Assembly (NCBI GenBank): GCA_029582155.1
Contig: CM055901.1
Coordinates: 56,790,740 to 56,854,739 of the forward strand
From: Panopea generosa
Taxonomy: Eukaryota; Mollusca; Bivalvia; Adapedonta; Hiatellidae
Direction: 5' to 3'
Length of the DNA: 64,000 bases
In this document: piece after piece, positions 25,401 through 35,715 of the stretch
Position numbering within the stretch: the first letter of the stretch is position 1
Layout of the letters: every line of letters starts with the position of its first letter
Notes under the pieces: generated by a model
The model's database searches: none
What the model was told of the DNA's origin: nothing
Seen by the model: the letters and a program-made list of their open reading frames with translations, nothing else
Translations under genes and position numbers: made by a program

Positions 25401-28400
25401 TGATGTGATGGCATAGTGTGTTGCTTAAAGCTTATATGTTAATTATTAACATTAGGCGACTTATATTATCATTGATGTGATGGCAAAGTGTGTTGCTTAA
25501 AGCTTAAAGCTTATAAGTTAATTATTAACATTAGGCGACTTATATTATCATTAATGTGATGCCATAGTGTGTTGCTTAAAGCTTAAAGCTTATATGTTAA
25601 TTATTAACATTAGGTGACTTATATTATCATTGATGTGATGGCATAGTGTGTTGCTTAAAGCTTAAAGCTTATAAGTTAATTATTATCATTAGGTGACTTA
25701 TATTATCATTGATGTGATGGCATAGTGTGTTGCTTAAAGCTTATATGTTAATTATTAACATTAGGTGACTTATATCATCATTGATGTGATGGTATAGTGT
25801 GTTGCTGAAAGCTTAAAGCTTATATGTTAATTATTAACATTAGGTAACTTATATTATCATTGATGTGATGGCATATTGTGTTGCTTAAAGCTTATATGTT
25901 AATTACTAACATTAGGGGACTTATATTATTATGATGAGATGGCGTATTGTGTTGCTTAAAGCTTATATGTTAATTACTAACATTAGGCGACTTATATTAT
26001 CATTGATGTGATGGCATATTGTGTTGCTTAAAGCTTATATGTTAATTACTAACATTAGGTGGCTTATATTATCATTGATGTGATGGCATAGTGTGTTGCT
26101 TAAAGCTTAAAGCTTATATGTTAATTACTAACATTAGGCGACTTATATTATTATGATGTGATGGCATAGTGTGTTGCTTAAAGCTTAAAGCTTATAAGAA
26201 GCGCTCTCCAGCCTGGTTCTTGTGTAGAACCTGTACGTCTCACACACCAATTAATTTTGTACTGTTCTACATATAGAGACATGCACTATTGGAACACTGG
26301 ATACATTACCAATGGTTCTAACAGTGCCTTATTCCCATAGATAGTCCTCTGTTGGTCCAAATATGCAGAAAAAACATGGGGTTGACCAGGTTGCTTTTTC
26401 ACAATTTCGATGGTTTGATGGCACACTTTCATTTTTGACAATTCTGCCCATTTGTTGCAGTGTATCACTATGCATCTATCAACTGTCATCAAACAGTTCC
26501 CAATGTCACCCAAACTTTGCAGAAATTATGAAAATGTTCCAATGTTCCCATATGTACAAAGAAATACGACATTTTATGCCTTTTTAACTAAAAAATTGCC
26601 CAACCGCTTAATACATTTAATTTCTTTGACGTAATAAAATCTTGCTATGTCATGTAAGGGAGATAATTCTTCAGTGAGACCTGTACTGAGTGTTGTTTTT
26701 TTGAAAGGCATAAGATCGAGATGGGGATCAAACTCTCAACCTCTGGCAAGAGCAGCCAGCAGTCTATCCACTACACTACCACCCTGCTAATCCTATAGTT
26801 TCCTCTACCATCAATAGTCTATTTACTCACTTTGTGCATATATGTGCAATCAAGAATGTTTTGGTTAAAGATATGTAGTAGCAATTGATGTAAAAAGAAA
26901 TTTCCATATCAACAAAATTAAAAACAGCAGATGAATATACTGTACCTTATTTTGTTTGTAGTCAAGGTGACCATAGGGACCTCTTACTTGAACATGTGTA
27001 CCAACATGCCAGGACCTGATCACCTGCGACATTTTGCCATCGTCATAAATCTGAAAGCAACAATCTTATCTCAATGTCATTATCTAAATAATGTTTTTAT
27101 ATTGACCTGGTGTAATATCCTGGTGTCTAAGTAAAGTTCACTGTTGGAAATTTGAACACCAATTTGTAAACTGGTTATTTTTCATGGTTTCTTTGTTAAA
27201 AGGAATATCATTTCACATGTGGTTGAAGCTGGTTTAACCAAAATGTCAAAAATGTTATTTTCTTTGACTTGCCAGACTGTGACTGACTGGGTAAGTATTT
27301 GAAAAAAAACTATTTATAGAAGTCTGCCCTGCCATTATACAAGTATGTTGCTCTGGCCATCAAAACGCTGATCGAAAATGAAACACTTAAAATATGTATG
27401 GAAGTTTTCATTAACACAGAATCAACAGCTGAATAACATTGATCGAAAATTTATTCATGGACTACACCAATCATAAATGAATGATTAAAAAGTACAAATG
27501 CTCCATATTTGTTTACCAGATAGCCAGACAGCCTTTGGCCAAGTTTTTTTCTGCCTCAAATGTAAATCTTGAATAACCTCTTCCGTGAAATGCCTCAAAT
27601 CATTACATTTTATCTTACTTTTTTCACAAGTTCAAAATAAAATCTCAAGTAAGTCCCTAACAGAAAAAAGGAGGCCTAACTAGTCACCAAACCCAGAACC
27701 TCTGACAACAGATAAGATTCCCACCTGGTCTGATTACATGAGCAGACACCACTTTGTATCTCCCGCATCATCCCAAATCTCAGAGTAGAGACCAAGCAGA
27801 CAGTCAGATTTTTTACACTATCTTTATAACACTAACAAACATGGCCCAGTCCATTATTTGGCACCAAATATAACTGTATAGCCAAATATAAGTTTGAACT
27901 AGGAATCCTTGGAATAACCAAAAATATACCATTCTGTTTCATCGACACTATATGGTCAAACATCTACGGTCAAACATTTACAGTAATTAAAGAATTTACA
28001 AAGCTTACAGGTCATCATATCATGTGTTTTATCACTGAACATTTTTATCCATGTATTGCTTTAATAAGACAACCACTGACACTCTACAGTTATTGTTCAC
28101 TTTCTTTCCCCTCTCAAGAGATGGCCAGTGTTTTTGATACATTCAGAGGAAAATTCAATTAAGCTAATAAAATGGCACGTGATAAAATCCTTACCATTTT
28201 TTTTCATATGGCCGGGATATCAAAATACAAAATAAGTGGTATTAAACATACCTTTATGAGCAACTCAAAATATGACTTCACATTGACATCTGAAACAGGC
28301 GTGTACTGTCTAGCGAAGCATTCACCATCCACATCTCCCCTGAAAATAATAACTTGGCTTTTTCAAGCATGTCAATTAAGTGATGAACATATAATTGTAG

Positions 28401-31400
28401 AGCATGTTTTGCCATGCAGAATGTTGTTTGTTTATTTGAATATTTAAGTGACAACTTTCTCACTTAAATCAGCGGTGAGGGACATATGACAATTATAGGC
28501 AATGTTGTTTATTAATCATCCTGGAGACTGGCTGGGTGGGAATTCAAACTCATGATCCCTAGATAGTTAGGCATACTACAGACTGAGCTTACTAGGCCCA
28601 GCTGGAACTTGTTTGCAATAATATTTCAGTCATATAATAAATTATCATAATGGTGTTCCTTGAGAGGGTTGTATCAGCAGTACTATGATGCAGACAAACA
28701 CATGACATGTCACCATGCTGCAGACACATATGACATGCTAACATGCTGCAGAAAGACACAACATGCTGCCGTGCTGCTGACACATGACATGCTGCAATGC
28801 TGCAGACACATGACATACTACCATGCTGCAGATACATGACATGCTGAAGATGCATGACATGCTACCATACTGCAGACAAATGACATGCTACCATACTGCA
28901 GACGCATGACATGCTGCCATGGTACAAATGCATGACATGCTGCTGTGCTGTAGACACATGACATGCTACCATGCTGCAGACAGATGTCATGATACTATGC
29001 TGCAGATGCATGACATACTGCCATGCTGCAGATGCATGACATGCAACCATACTGCAGACACATGAAAGCTAACATACTGCAAACACATGACATGCTACCA
29101 TGCTGCAGATGCATGACATGCTGCCATGCTGCAGACACTTGACATGCTACCATGCTGCAGACAGATGTCATGTTACCATGCTACAGATGCATGACATGCA
29201 ACCATATTGCATACACATGAAATCTAACATACTGCAGACACATGACATGCTACCATACTGCAGATGCATGGCATGCTGCCATACTACAGAAACTTGACAT
29301 GCTACCATGCTGCAGACAGATGTCATGCTACCATGCTACAGATGCATGACATGCTGCTATGCTTCAGATGCATGACATACTACCATACAGCATATGCATG
29401 ACATGTTACTATACTGCAGATGCATGACATGCTGCCATTGTACAGATGCATGACATGCTTCCATACTGCAGACACGAGACATGCTGCCATGCTACAGATG
29501 CATGACATGCTATCATACAGTATATGCATGACATGCTACCATACTGCAGATGCATGACATGCTGCTGCGGTACAGATGCATGACATGCTTCCATACTGTA
29601 AACACAACATGCTGCCATACTGCATATGCATGACATGCTACCATACTGCAGATGCAAGACATACTACCAAACTGCAGACACATGACATGTTTCCATACTG
29701 CAGACAAATGACATGCTACCATGCTGCAGGTTCTAGACACATGACATGCTACCATATTGCCATAACATGCCATGGTACAATCAGTCATATGTACTGATGT
29801 CAGGCTGACAAGTCCAAACACTGTTCTCTTATGTCAAGCATATAAACATTACTATTTAAGACTCAGTTTAATAAAAATCTGCTTTGTAAAATGTGCATGT
29901 AGTCATAATTTTTGGGTGACTATTTGTACATCTGATGTGTTATTTTTTTGCTTGCCTCCATAAATAATTTTTAAGATTCTTTCTATAAATAACTATGCTT
30001 ATCTAGGCATTAAAACTGCCACCAACTTACATCATAAAAATTATTTTTAACACAACTGTACTGTAACTTTAAAATACTACCTTCAATGCAAAATTTGGCA
30101 ATTTTATTACTTTCAGATTCAAAGAGTTTTCACTTCTTAAAATCATAAATGTATTACGTTTACTTCCACTAGTACACTAAATCATCATATTTAGTACAAA
30201 CACACATACCTTACAACAATATGTTCTCCTGTCTTCAGTCCCAGGGCTGCACCAGCAGGCAGGGTGAATCTATACCTGTATGTGTCACGGGTCTCAGCTA
30301 CAATACTCTCAATGGTAAAGCTGTGATATTCAGTCAGACTTAAAATGGGTCCTTGGAACTGAAAAATATGTCTTAACATTCATAATAACCCAAGTAGTAG
30401 TTAAACTCGCCACAAAAACCAAGTAGTTAAGCAAACACCATGGGGAGCTGTAAGCTTGTGTTTAATCATGTGACTTAAAAGTGAAATGGAAGGACATTAC
30501 CAATGTAGACTAGTGTGCTTTCCGTTTTACTTTTCATTTGTCAGTGAAATTACATCAATACCAGGTCAGTAGATTCTGACAAGAAGGCTTTTGAAGTTTT
30601 TATTATAAATGCTAAGTCTTCGAACTAAAAATCCAGTTACAGCACAAAACTAACCAGTTATGTGAACGGTTTCAAACTAAAGCATCAGACTTAACTATTG
30701 TGCATGAAACAATCCACAGTTCCAGCACAATAAATATTCCTATGAGTTTCAAACACAAGCCTTCCCACAGTATATCGCTTGAAAGAATCTTTGTCGCAGT
30801 GCACCCTCCCCCAAAAACAATTAAGGTCCTCCACCAAGATTTCAAGTACACTTTGACACTTAAAATCTCAAGCAGACTTCTTGCTGTTATGAAACTAGCT
30901 AGAAATACGGTATTGCTTTATTATGAAAACCATCCCTGTCTGAACAACAAAAACTCTGACTTTTATATTCAGATTAACATCTATTATAAAAATGGTTCAT
31001 GATATTTGAATAATATGAATAATATTCAATCACTGATTATAATTGTATCATTCATTTTTTTATGATGAATCATCTTTTAAAACTTATATCTGGTATAATA
31101 TTGTATAATAATAGCAAAAAAAAAGTTTATTTAAAGAGTTTATTACCTCTTCTTATAATAATTGCTATATACAGACATTTATGTTATAAAACAGGGGGAG
31201 TAATTTGACATAAAACTAACCGCACTCCTTGGCTGCCATGTTTTTTGACGAATCAAGATGGCTTGAACAAACTTGGTAGAGAGTCACCCAAGGAATATTT
31301 CTGTGAAATTATTTTAAAATTGAGCCAGTAGTTTCTGACAAGAAGACTTTTTAAGTTTTTACTATAGCTTATATAGTATCCCAAACCCCACCCTCTGGCC

Positions 31401-31870
31401 GCCAAGTTTTTGGCGAATCAAGATGGCTTGAACAAACTTGGTAGAGGGTCACCCAAGGAATATTTCTGTGAAATTATATCAAAATTGGCCCAGTGGTTTC
31501 AGAGGAGAAGTTGTTAAAAGCTAAAAGTTAACGACGGACGAGGGACAACAGACGAGGGACACCAGGCAATCACAAAAGCTCACCTGTGAGACTTCGGCTC
31601 AGGTGAGCTAAAAACAACCAAAAAGTCACAAAAATCTGAATATACCATTGATTTACAAACAAGAGCATAAAAAGGTCATGTATTCACCGTTTCTTTCGAT
31701 GCACTTTCTCGCGAGCAAGCCTTTTTCTCTCCAGATTTGATCCTGCGGCATTCTTCCTCCCAGATGCATACTTCCTGTGCATAGATATCCAGAACACATG
31801 GCACACAGCCTTGCCCACAGCAGTCACTATCAAGAGGGCGTTCCGGTTTACTTGGCAAATCAGTTTCCAT
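19422..31870 (-). CDS. CYB5RL: NADH-cytochrome b5 reductase-like protein, six coding exons
   Basis: An FAD/NADH oxidoreductase of the cytochrome b5 reductase family. Coding exons, in order of translation: 31870-31688, 30358-30210, 28339-28252, 27050-26946, 20724-20521, 19628-19422. All junctions are GT-AG and keep phase, giving 311 aa, close to the human length of about 315 as I recall. The N-terminus has the cysteine motif CCGQGCVPC (residues 17-25) of the oxidoreductase-like domain that sets CYB5RL apart from ordinary CYB5R. The FAD-binding site is RQYTPVS (121-127), the flavin-domain block GPYGH follows in exon 4, the NADH-binding loop is GTGIAPM (185-191), and ICG (284-286) is the conserved C-terminal element. 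The ATG at 31870 is the natural start, just before the cysteine motif. Introns 2 and 4 hold minisatellites. It runs divergently from PARS2. The physiological electron acceptor is not known to me. Confidence 0.93.
20135..20460 (+). mobile_element. tRNA-derived SINE, family B
   Basis: The head GATTAACTCAGTCAGTCTCA...GTGTGTTCAAATCCCCACT resembles tRNA boxes A and B. The body includes CTCACTATCATTGGTCTCTC, AGTACTGGTTAACC and GTTAGCCCTCGATGGAATAA, ending in a TTGATTGATTC-type tail. Minus-strand relatives lie at 22915, 28445, 37870 and 52455. It lies in CYB5RL intron 5. Confidence 0.85.
20840..21222 (+). mobile_element. 5'-truncated AAAGGGAG-type MITE
   Basis: It carries ATGGATTTCCTAACTTGGGC, the ATGACGTATCAAATGAATCA block and a right end ATGATATACTACCTT matching the 17463-17990 element. 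The left end is missing. It is located in CYB5RL intron 4. Confidence 0.6.
21230..22520. other. CYB5RL intron 4, no recognisable feature
   Basis: This stretch between the MITE and a partial SINE shows no exon, tandem repeat or terminal inverted repeat that I can support. Confidence 0.45.
22525..22640 (-). mobile_element. Partial family A SINE (3' half)
   Basis: The reverse complement carries the TCTACTCGGATTCATTCTGAGG and CCAATAAAAATG blocks of the family A body and its GGTGTTAAACC end. The tRNA-like head is missing. It is followed by three tandem copies of a ~25-bp ATGTGTCAGATATGAA motif (about 22629-22695). Confidence 0.7.
22915..23170 (-). mobile_element. tRNA-derived SINE, family B, minus strand
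   Basis: Read on minus it begins with the tRNA-like head near 23170 (TTGAATCCCCATCC box B region) and passes through GACGTCTCATTGTCAC. It ends with the GCCCTAGATGGCATAGCAAT tail at about 22930. The relatives at 37870 and 20135 allow the family call. Confidence 0.8.
23357..23447. repeat. Short foldback (hairpin) element
   Basis: GAATACCTCTGGGTGTCA on the left pairs with TGACACCTGGGGGTATC on the right, with TGCATCGTC and GATGATACAT extending the stem. The whole unit is about 90 bp. It is a hairpin-type MITE or the remnant of one, in CYB5RL intron 4. Confidence 0.6.
23672..24825. mobile_element. Non-autonomous DNA transposon with CAGTG ends (hAT-like?)
   Basis: CAGTGTTTTCTCCA at 23672 is repeated in inverted orientation at 24812-24825, enclosing 1154 bp. 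CAGNG-type ends are usual for hAT elements, but the flanking 8-mers do not match, so the target duplication is not confirmed. A 100-codon minus open frame lies inside (24189-24491) with a frame I do not recognise; it may be a transposase remnant or chance. Confidence 0.5.
25262..26200. repeat. 72/79-bp tandem array
   Basis: About twelve units of GTTAATTATTAACATTAGGC followed by GACTTATATTATCATTGATG and GATGGCATAGTGTGTTGC. Unit length is 72 or 79 bp depending on whether the heptamer TTAAAGC is present once or twice before TTATATG, giving two nested levels of tandem variation. It lies in CYB5RL intron 4 about 750 bp after the exon 4 donor. Confidence 0.92.
26670..26790 (-). mobile_element. SINE fragment, family D
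   Basis: The tRNA-like head reads on minus from about 26790 (GTGGTAGTGTAGTGGATAGA) to a box B-like GATCCCCATCTCGAT. Related minus copies are at 32790 and 53583. Its plus-strand end shows the ACCTGTACTGAGTGTTG junction shared with those copies. Confidence 0.65.
28445..28605 (-). mobile_element. Partial family B SINE
   Basis: The tRNA-like head on minus (AGTAAGCTCAGTCTGTAGTA, then a box B-like GAGTTTGAATTCCC) is followed by the GTCTCCAGGATGATTAATAA body and a break near 28445. It is in CYB5RL intron 2, about 100 bp upstream of the exon 3 acceptor. Confidence 0.7.
28680..29765. repeat. ~26-bp minisatellite in CYB5RL intron 2
   Basis: About 40 variants of GACACATGACATGCTACCAT followed by ACTGCA, period about 26 bp. 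Point variation is high, with TGCAGATGCATGACATGC subtypes interspersed. The 60-100-codon frames on both strands (repeats of HDMLP or MACHAS type) are consequences of the repeat and are not genes. Confidence 0.93.
31230..31612 (-). repeat. Dispersed low-copy repeat with palindromic end
   Basis: A block with GAATCAAGATGGCTTGAACA and CACCCAAGGAATATTTCTGT occurs twice (about 31240 and 31410). It is followed by ACGACGGACGAGGGACAACA and a terminal palindrome AGCTCACCTG...CAGGTGAGCT near 31580-31610. I recall this kind of repeat from bivalve genomes. It lies in CYB5RL intron 1. Confidence 0.6.
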
Positions 31871-31879
31871 ACAGCAGTG

Positions 31880-32400
31880 TTTTACTTACAGAATCGTTTT
31901 AATACACATATAAAATATATCTACCATGTATCAGTATTAGATTTGTATTGTTTTAAGTGTATCTTTAACCATATCAACTAACTCTTAATAAAAACAAACT
32001 GCATAACTTACCTAACTATATGATTAATAACAGCTTAAAGTCTGTAGACAAAATAATTAACAATATGTTACGGATATCACAGTAATGTCGACACCTAAAT
32101 TCAATTTTTATAGACAGTTTAAAGTCAGGCACAAAATATTATGACATGACAATCCGAAAAGCATTAATTGATTTTTAAGATACAAAAATTAATTAATAGT
32201 ACCAACACCTTATGTAAAAGATTTAAAAACTGAACAAAAACATAAAAGTAAGCTATAAAAATATATATTGGTATTTACAGTCTTTAGATAATGTGTAAAA
32301 TATTAACTTAATAAGATTATTATTTATATCATGAAATTGCACAAGGTATGCTATTAATAATTAACTTTTACATTGCTGCCAGTGTAAAATTTGTAAATAT
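31880..32400. promoter_or_regulatory. Upstream region of CYB5RL (no defined promoter element)
   Basis: This stretch immediately upstream of the CYB5RL start is AT-rich and not visibly CpG-rich. I see no convincing TATA box, initiator or 5' UTR exon. The true transcription start could lie further upstream past a non-coding first exon. Confidence 0.2.
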
Positions 32401-32413
32401 CTATTATTTATTG

Positions 32414-32634
32414 CTATAGCTGCCCCGAGTGTAAATTAGATTTTTGCACTGCATGCGGTCTTGTCTGTTCCATTGGCATTTCCATGCTCAAACAAGTCCA
32501 CCAGGAAAAGCCGTCTTGCACAACACACTTGCCAGCACCAGTCTGTTTAACTGAGGTAGCAGTAGTTTCGTTTATTTGGCTATTATGAGACACACAATAA
32601 CTCTCGTATTTTCTTTTCATACCAAATGTATTTG
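32414..32634 (-). CDS. Orphan terminal-exon candidate, unknown protein
   Basis: On minus, a good acceptor (TTATTTTTCAG) precedes 221 nt with one frame open for about 72 codons and a TAG at 32414-32416. AATAAA follows one base later (32407-32412). The visible frame includes MKRKYESYC, a cysteine-containing middle and a QDGFSWWTC segment. I do not recognise it. A different phase, joined to the exon candidate at 34778-34877, would stop after about 18 codons. The very short 3' end after the stop is odd. It is upstream of CYB5RL on the same strand, so it could also be a non-coding or alternative 5' exon. Confidence 0.35.
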
Positions 32635-32789
32635 CTGAAAAATAAGGAAATTTGTAGACATCAATCAATGTTTTTCTTTCATAACAACAAACTAATCAAG
32701 CTGGCCAAGTATGTGTTAATTCTAGTTTGTTTAAGTTATTTAAGCCCAACTGCAATGAAAGCTCAAAGTTTATAAATATGAACTCGAAT

Positions 32790-32930
32790 CAGCATCCTGG
32801 GCAGAACCAATACAGTACGAGTACTTACTAAATGTTGTTTTTTGAGAGGCATCTGTCAAGTTGGGGATCGAACCAGCAACCTCCAGCATGAGTAGGCTAC
32901 ACTCTAAACATTACACTATCACCTTGCTCT
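32790..32930 (-). mobile_element. SINE fragment, family D
   Basis: The tRNA-like head on minus starts near 32930 (AAGGTGATAGTGTAATG) and includes the box B GGTTCGATCCCC. The body ends at the GTTCTGCCCAGGATG junction shared in part with the 53583 copy. Confidence 0.7.
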
Positions 32931-33067
32931 ATGTCTTTATTCTATGCTAAAGGTTTTAACTTACATGTTCAATTTTAGTCAAACTGAAGAAACATCTTTG
33001 CTATAAAAAAAATAAAATAAAGTATAAAAATTGTACAATAAAGTCAATGGTTTTGCAGCAGTTAAGA

Positions 33068-33086
33068 GGGGGGGGGGGGGGGGGGG
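33068..33086. repeat. Poly-G tract
   Basis: An uninterrupted run of 19 G residues. It may be a G-quadruplex former or an assembly-sensitive site. Confidence 0.95.
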
Positions 33087-33746
33087 AATTACTGGTCATT
33101 TATTATATTTCATAAAATGTATAAATGTCAAAAGGTCACAATATAAAATAAATATTAAGTACACTGTGAATAAAACATTTGGAAGATTTTAAATGATAAT
33201 ATTGTTTCTGATAATACCAATTATGTGTTTCCCGAGATGACGTCACCAGCTCTAATTGATCTGTGCATTGATACATCAATAACCAATTTTGGTTAGTTAT
33301 TATAGTGCAGGATGGTTAGAAGGCAAGGACTATTGATAAACTCCAGGTTAATATTTTTAATAAAGATGTATATTTCTCAACATATTGGCCCCTAGTTAAT
33401 GAATTTTAACAAACAAACATAATTATTAACTTTACCCTGAACCAATTTCATACCAGAAGTAATGCTCACCACGGTAGGTTACATGCAAGATAGGACAGTA
33501 TTTAATAGATTTATCAAATCACTTAAGCAGAGTGAATTGGGTGTTGAATGCTGTTTCGGAGGAAAGATTTTATTGCAGTAATCCTGATAATGTTATAGAA
33601 AGGTTCTATGTAAAATAGTTCTAATGAAAACAAATCCCAGAACTCATGCACTGGGACACAGTTACCATATCAGTTTGTGATTTAGAGAGGGCATACCAAA
33701 TTTATGTGCCAGATTTTCAGTCCACTTAACAACAATACTTGCAAGG

Positions 33747-33945
33747 GGTCTTTCGTGGCTGAGTGGTCTCAGGCACCGTCTCAAGATCACTTACCTCTCA
33801 TAGCTAAGGCTGTGGGTTTGAGTCCTACTCACTAAAAACAACTTGTGAGAAAATTTGCCAATTACTTGCAGAAGGACAGTGGTTTTACTCAGATTCATTC
33901 TGAGGTCTTCCTTCACCAATAAAACTGAATATATATATGCAGTGC
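33747..33945 (+). mobile_element. tRNA-derived SINE, family A
   Basis: The head GTGGCTGAGTGGTCTCAGGC and box B-like GTGGGTTTGAGTCC are followed by AATTACTTGCAGAAGGACAG and CTCAGATTCATTCTGAGG. It ends at CCAATAAAACTGAATAT. Immediately downstream begins a CAGTG-ended element. Confidence 0.82.
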
Positions 33946-34150
33946 TCCAGATAAGCACCACTTGAGTGTATTTAAGTACTGAAATTTCTGAATAAAGATT
34001 TGAAATTTAAATTGAGGGGTAAAATAAGCATTGTTATTCTCAATTTCAGTGTTGATTGGTTTATTTTAAATGGCAGTTTGATAAGAATATCATTTTTACC
34101 CATAACATTTTGAACATAAGCATTGCATACGAATAAAGGGGTTAAATACT
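33940..34150 (+). mobile_element. CAGTGCTCC-type element, right end not found
   Basis: It begins CAGTGCTCCAGATAAGCACC and shares TTTCAGTGTTGATTGG, a run of AATAAGCATTG and AAAGGGGTTAAA-like sequence with the complete copy at 42284-42528. The right terminal repeat is not found. It is probably truncated. Confidence 0.55.
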
Positions 34151-34539
34151 CATTTGAAAGAACATTAATTTGTAAACAAAACACGTTCTTAATTATGTAA
34201 TAATAATGGCCTTTATATTTATTTTTTCGTTTGCTAAGTATCTCAGTGATCAACTAAACATGTACTCTATCAAATGGAAGAGTAAAACTGACTTAAATTA
34301 AAACTAAAAACAACCGTTTCGGAAGTTTAATGAACCTTTAATGAGGCATGCTCGGCTGGATCAGTATACGAACACAGCCTGGGTTCCAAAGAGATAAAAA
34401 TAAAACCAGATACAAACAAGATTTTTACATTGATTGTAAAACAAATTCTTACAAATTAGACAAAGTCTTCCTGGATAGAACTGGTAGACAAAAGCTAGGT
34501 ATATTTACGAATATTTACGAATATCAATTCCAATCACGT

Positions 34540-34700
34540 CTGCTGAAAACTTTTACAAATCATGCCCAAACGCTTCCTGGGTAGAACTAGTACTAAGCAT
34601 ATAAAGTGTCATGCCCAAGGACACTACACATAGCCTTGGAGAAGGACCGAATCTTGGATCTAATGCTCTACAACTGGACCACGCACTCCACAGACTAAAG
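34540..34700 (-). mobile_element. SINE, family C, minus strand
   Basis: The tRNA-like head on minus lies at about 34700 (GGAGTGCGTGGTCCAGTTGT, with AGAGCATTAGATCC). The body contains CAAGGCTATGTGTAGTGTCC and CTTGGGCATGACAC. It ends at the AGTTCTACCCAGGAAGCG block shared with 47713. Confidence 0.65.
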
Positions 34701-34777
34701 TTTTGTGCCAGATTAACATGACATAATTAATACATTTTATACTGAACGTTATTAATTTGTTTGAACTACATGCTTAC

Positions 34778-34877
34778 CACCCTTCGGCTTGTCCACCGTA
34801 CCCGATATAGTGTGGCATGAACTTCCATCTCCGGCACCAGGTGTTCAACAAGTATGTTAGTTGATTAATAAGGCATA
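34778..34877 (-). CDS. Orphan internal-exon candidate
   Basis: On minus, acceptor CCACCTAG and donor GTAAGC bound 100 nt with a single open frame. That frame contains TYLLNTWCRRW and FMPHYIGYGGQAEG, which looks protein-like. Entry phase leaves two bases before the first full codon and two at the end. I cannot name a family. It lies about 840 bp upstream of PARS2 on the opposite strand. It may be spliced to the candidate at 32414-32634 or be chance. Confidence 0.3.
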
Positions 34878-35126
34878 CTAGGTGGACAGCTTTGTTATTA
34901 TATTATGATATTCAATTCCTGTCCAATATGCCGTCTTGGGAGACGCATTATAAAAAAATAGTCAAAAGGATCCTTAAAGACATGCAATATATTGCACTAC
35001 TTGAGCATACATATGCCTTGTATTGGTTCTACTAAGGATGGTTTCGAGCATTACTTGCATGAAGTGATTTTAACAGGTTCACAGTTGTTATAAATTAATT
35101 TGCAGGAAGTGACTTATTTTAAAAGT

Positions 35127-35325
35127 GTGGAGCGTGTGGTCCAGCGTTAGAGCACTGTACCAATGATCAGAGGGTCGTTGGTTTGATCCCCCGCCACGGC
35201 TATTTGTGGTATCCTACAGCAAGACACTTTTCCGCGTATGCTTCGTAGTGTTTGTAATTTGCCTAAGTTGTAAGAACTTGTACAATCGAAGTAAAATTAA
35301 TACATTTAAACTAAAACTTTAAAAG
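35127..35325 (+). mobile_element. tRNA-derived SINE, family C
   Basis: The head GGAGCGTGTGGTCCAGCGTT and box B-like GGTTTGATCCCCC are followed by AGCAAGACACTTTTCC. It ends in AATCGAAGTAAAATTAATAC. The close relative is at 47713; minus relatives are at 34540 and 50640. It lies in the CYB5RL-PARS2 intergenic region. Confidence 0.85.
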
Positions 35326-35715
35326 GTTCACAGTTGGTATAAATTAATTTGTTGATACAATTGCAATGCAAAAGTAACAATTATTATTCCAACTAGTTTT
35401 GAACTGTTTCATTAATGCTAACCTGTTCCATTAGTGTGATTGTTATGTGATGTCATGTTCAGCAAAACTGGTTATTTGCTAAGTCAAGCAGTTCTTCATT
35501 TAGCGGTTTAGTGTGGCCCTCCCTACTTTCTATTTATTTAACATTTAGTTTCGTAAATGTTTCTTAGTTTTATTTCCAATACTGTATTATTTAATATTAA
35601 TATATATGTCTTGATAATTAACAAAGTTATCGTTGGTATATATTTCAAAAGCATAAAACTGTTTCTTTCTTGTTGTTTTGTTGTTTGTTAGATTATACGA
35701 ATGTAAGATTGTTAC

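Noticed and set aside
25262..26200. CRISPR-like regular array
   Set aside because: Units are contiguous 72/79-bp tandem repeats without distinct spacers, inside an animal intron.
26931..27134. 67-codon plus frame
   Set aside because: It is the antisense shadow of CYB5RL exon 4.
28592..29821. Short frames on both strands with repeated MACHAS/HDMLP peptides
   Set aside because: They lie in the 26-bp minisatellite in CYB5RL intron 2, and open frames occur on both strands.
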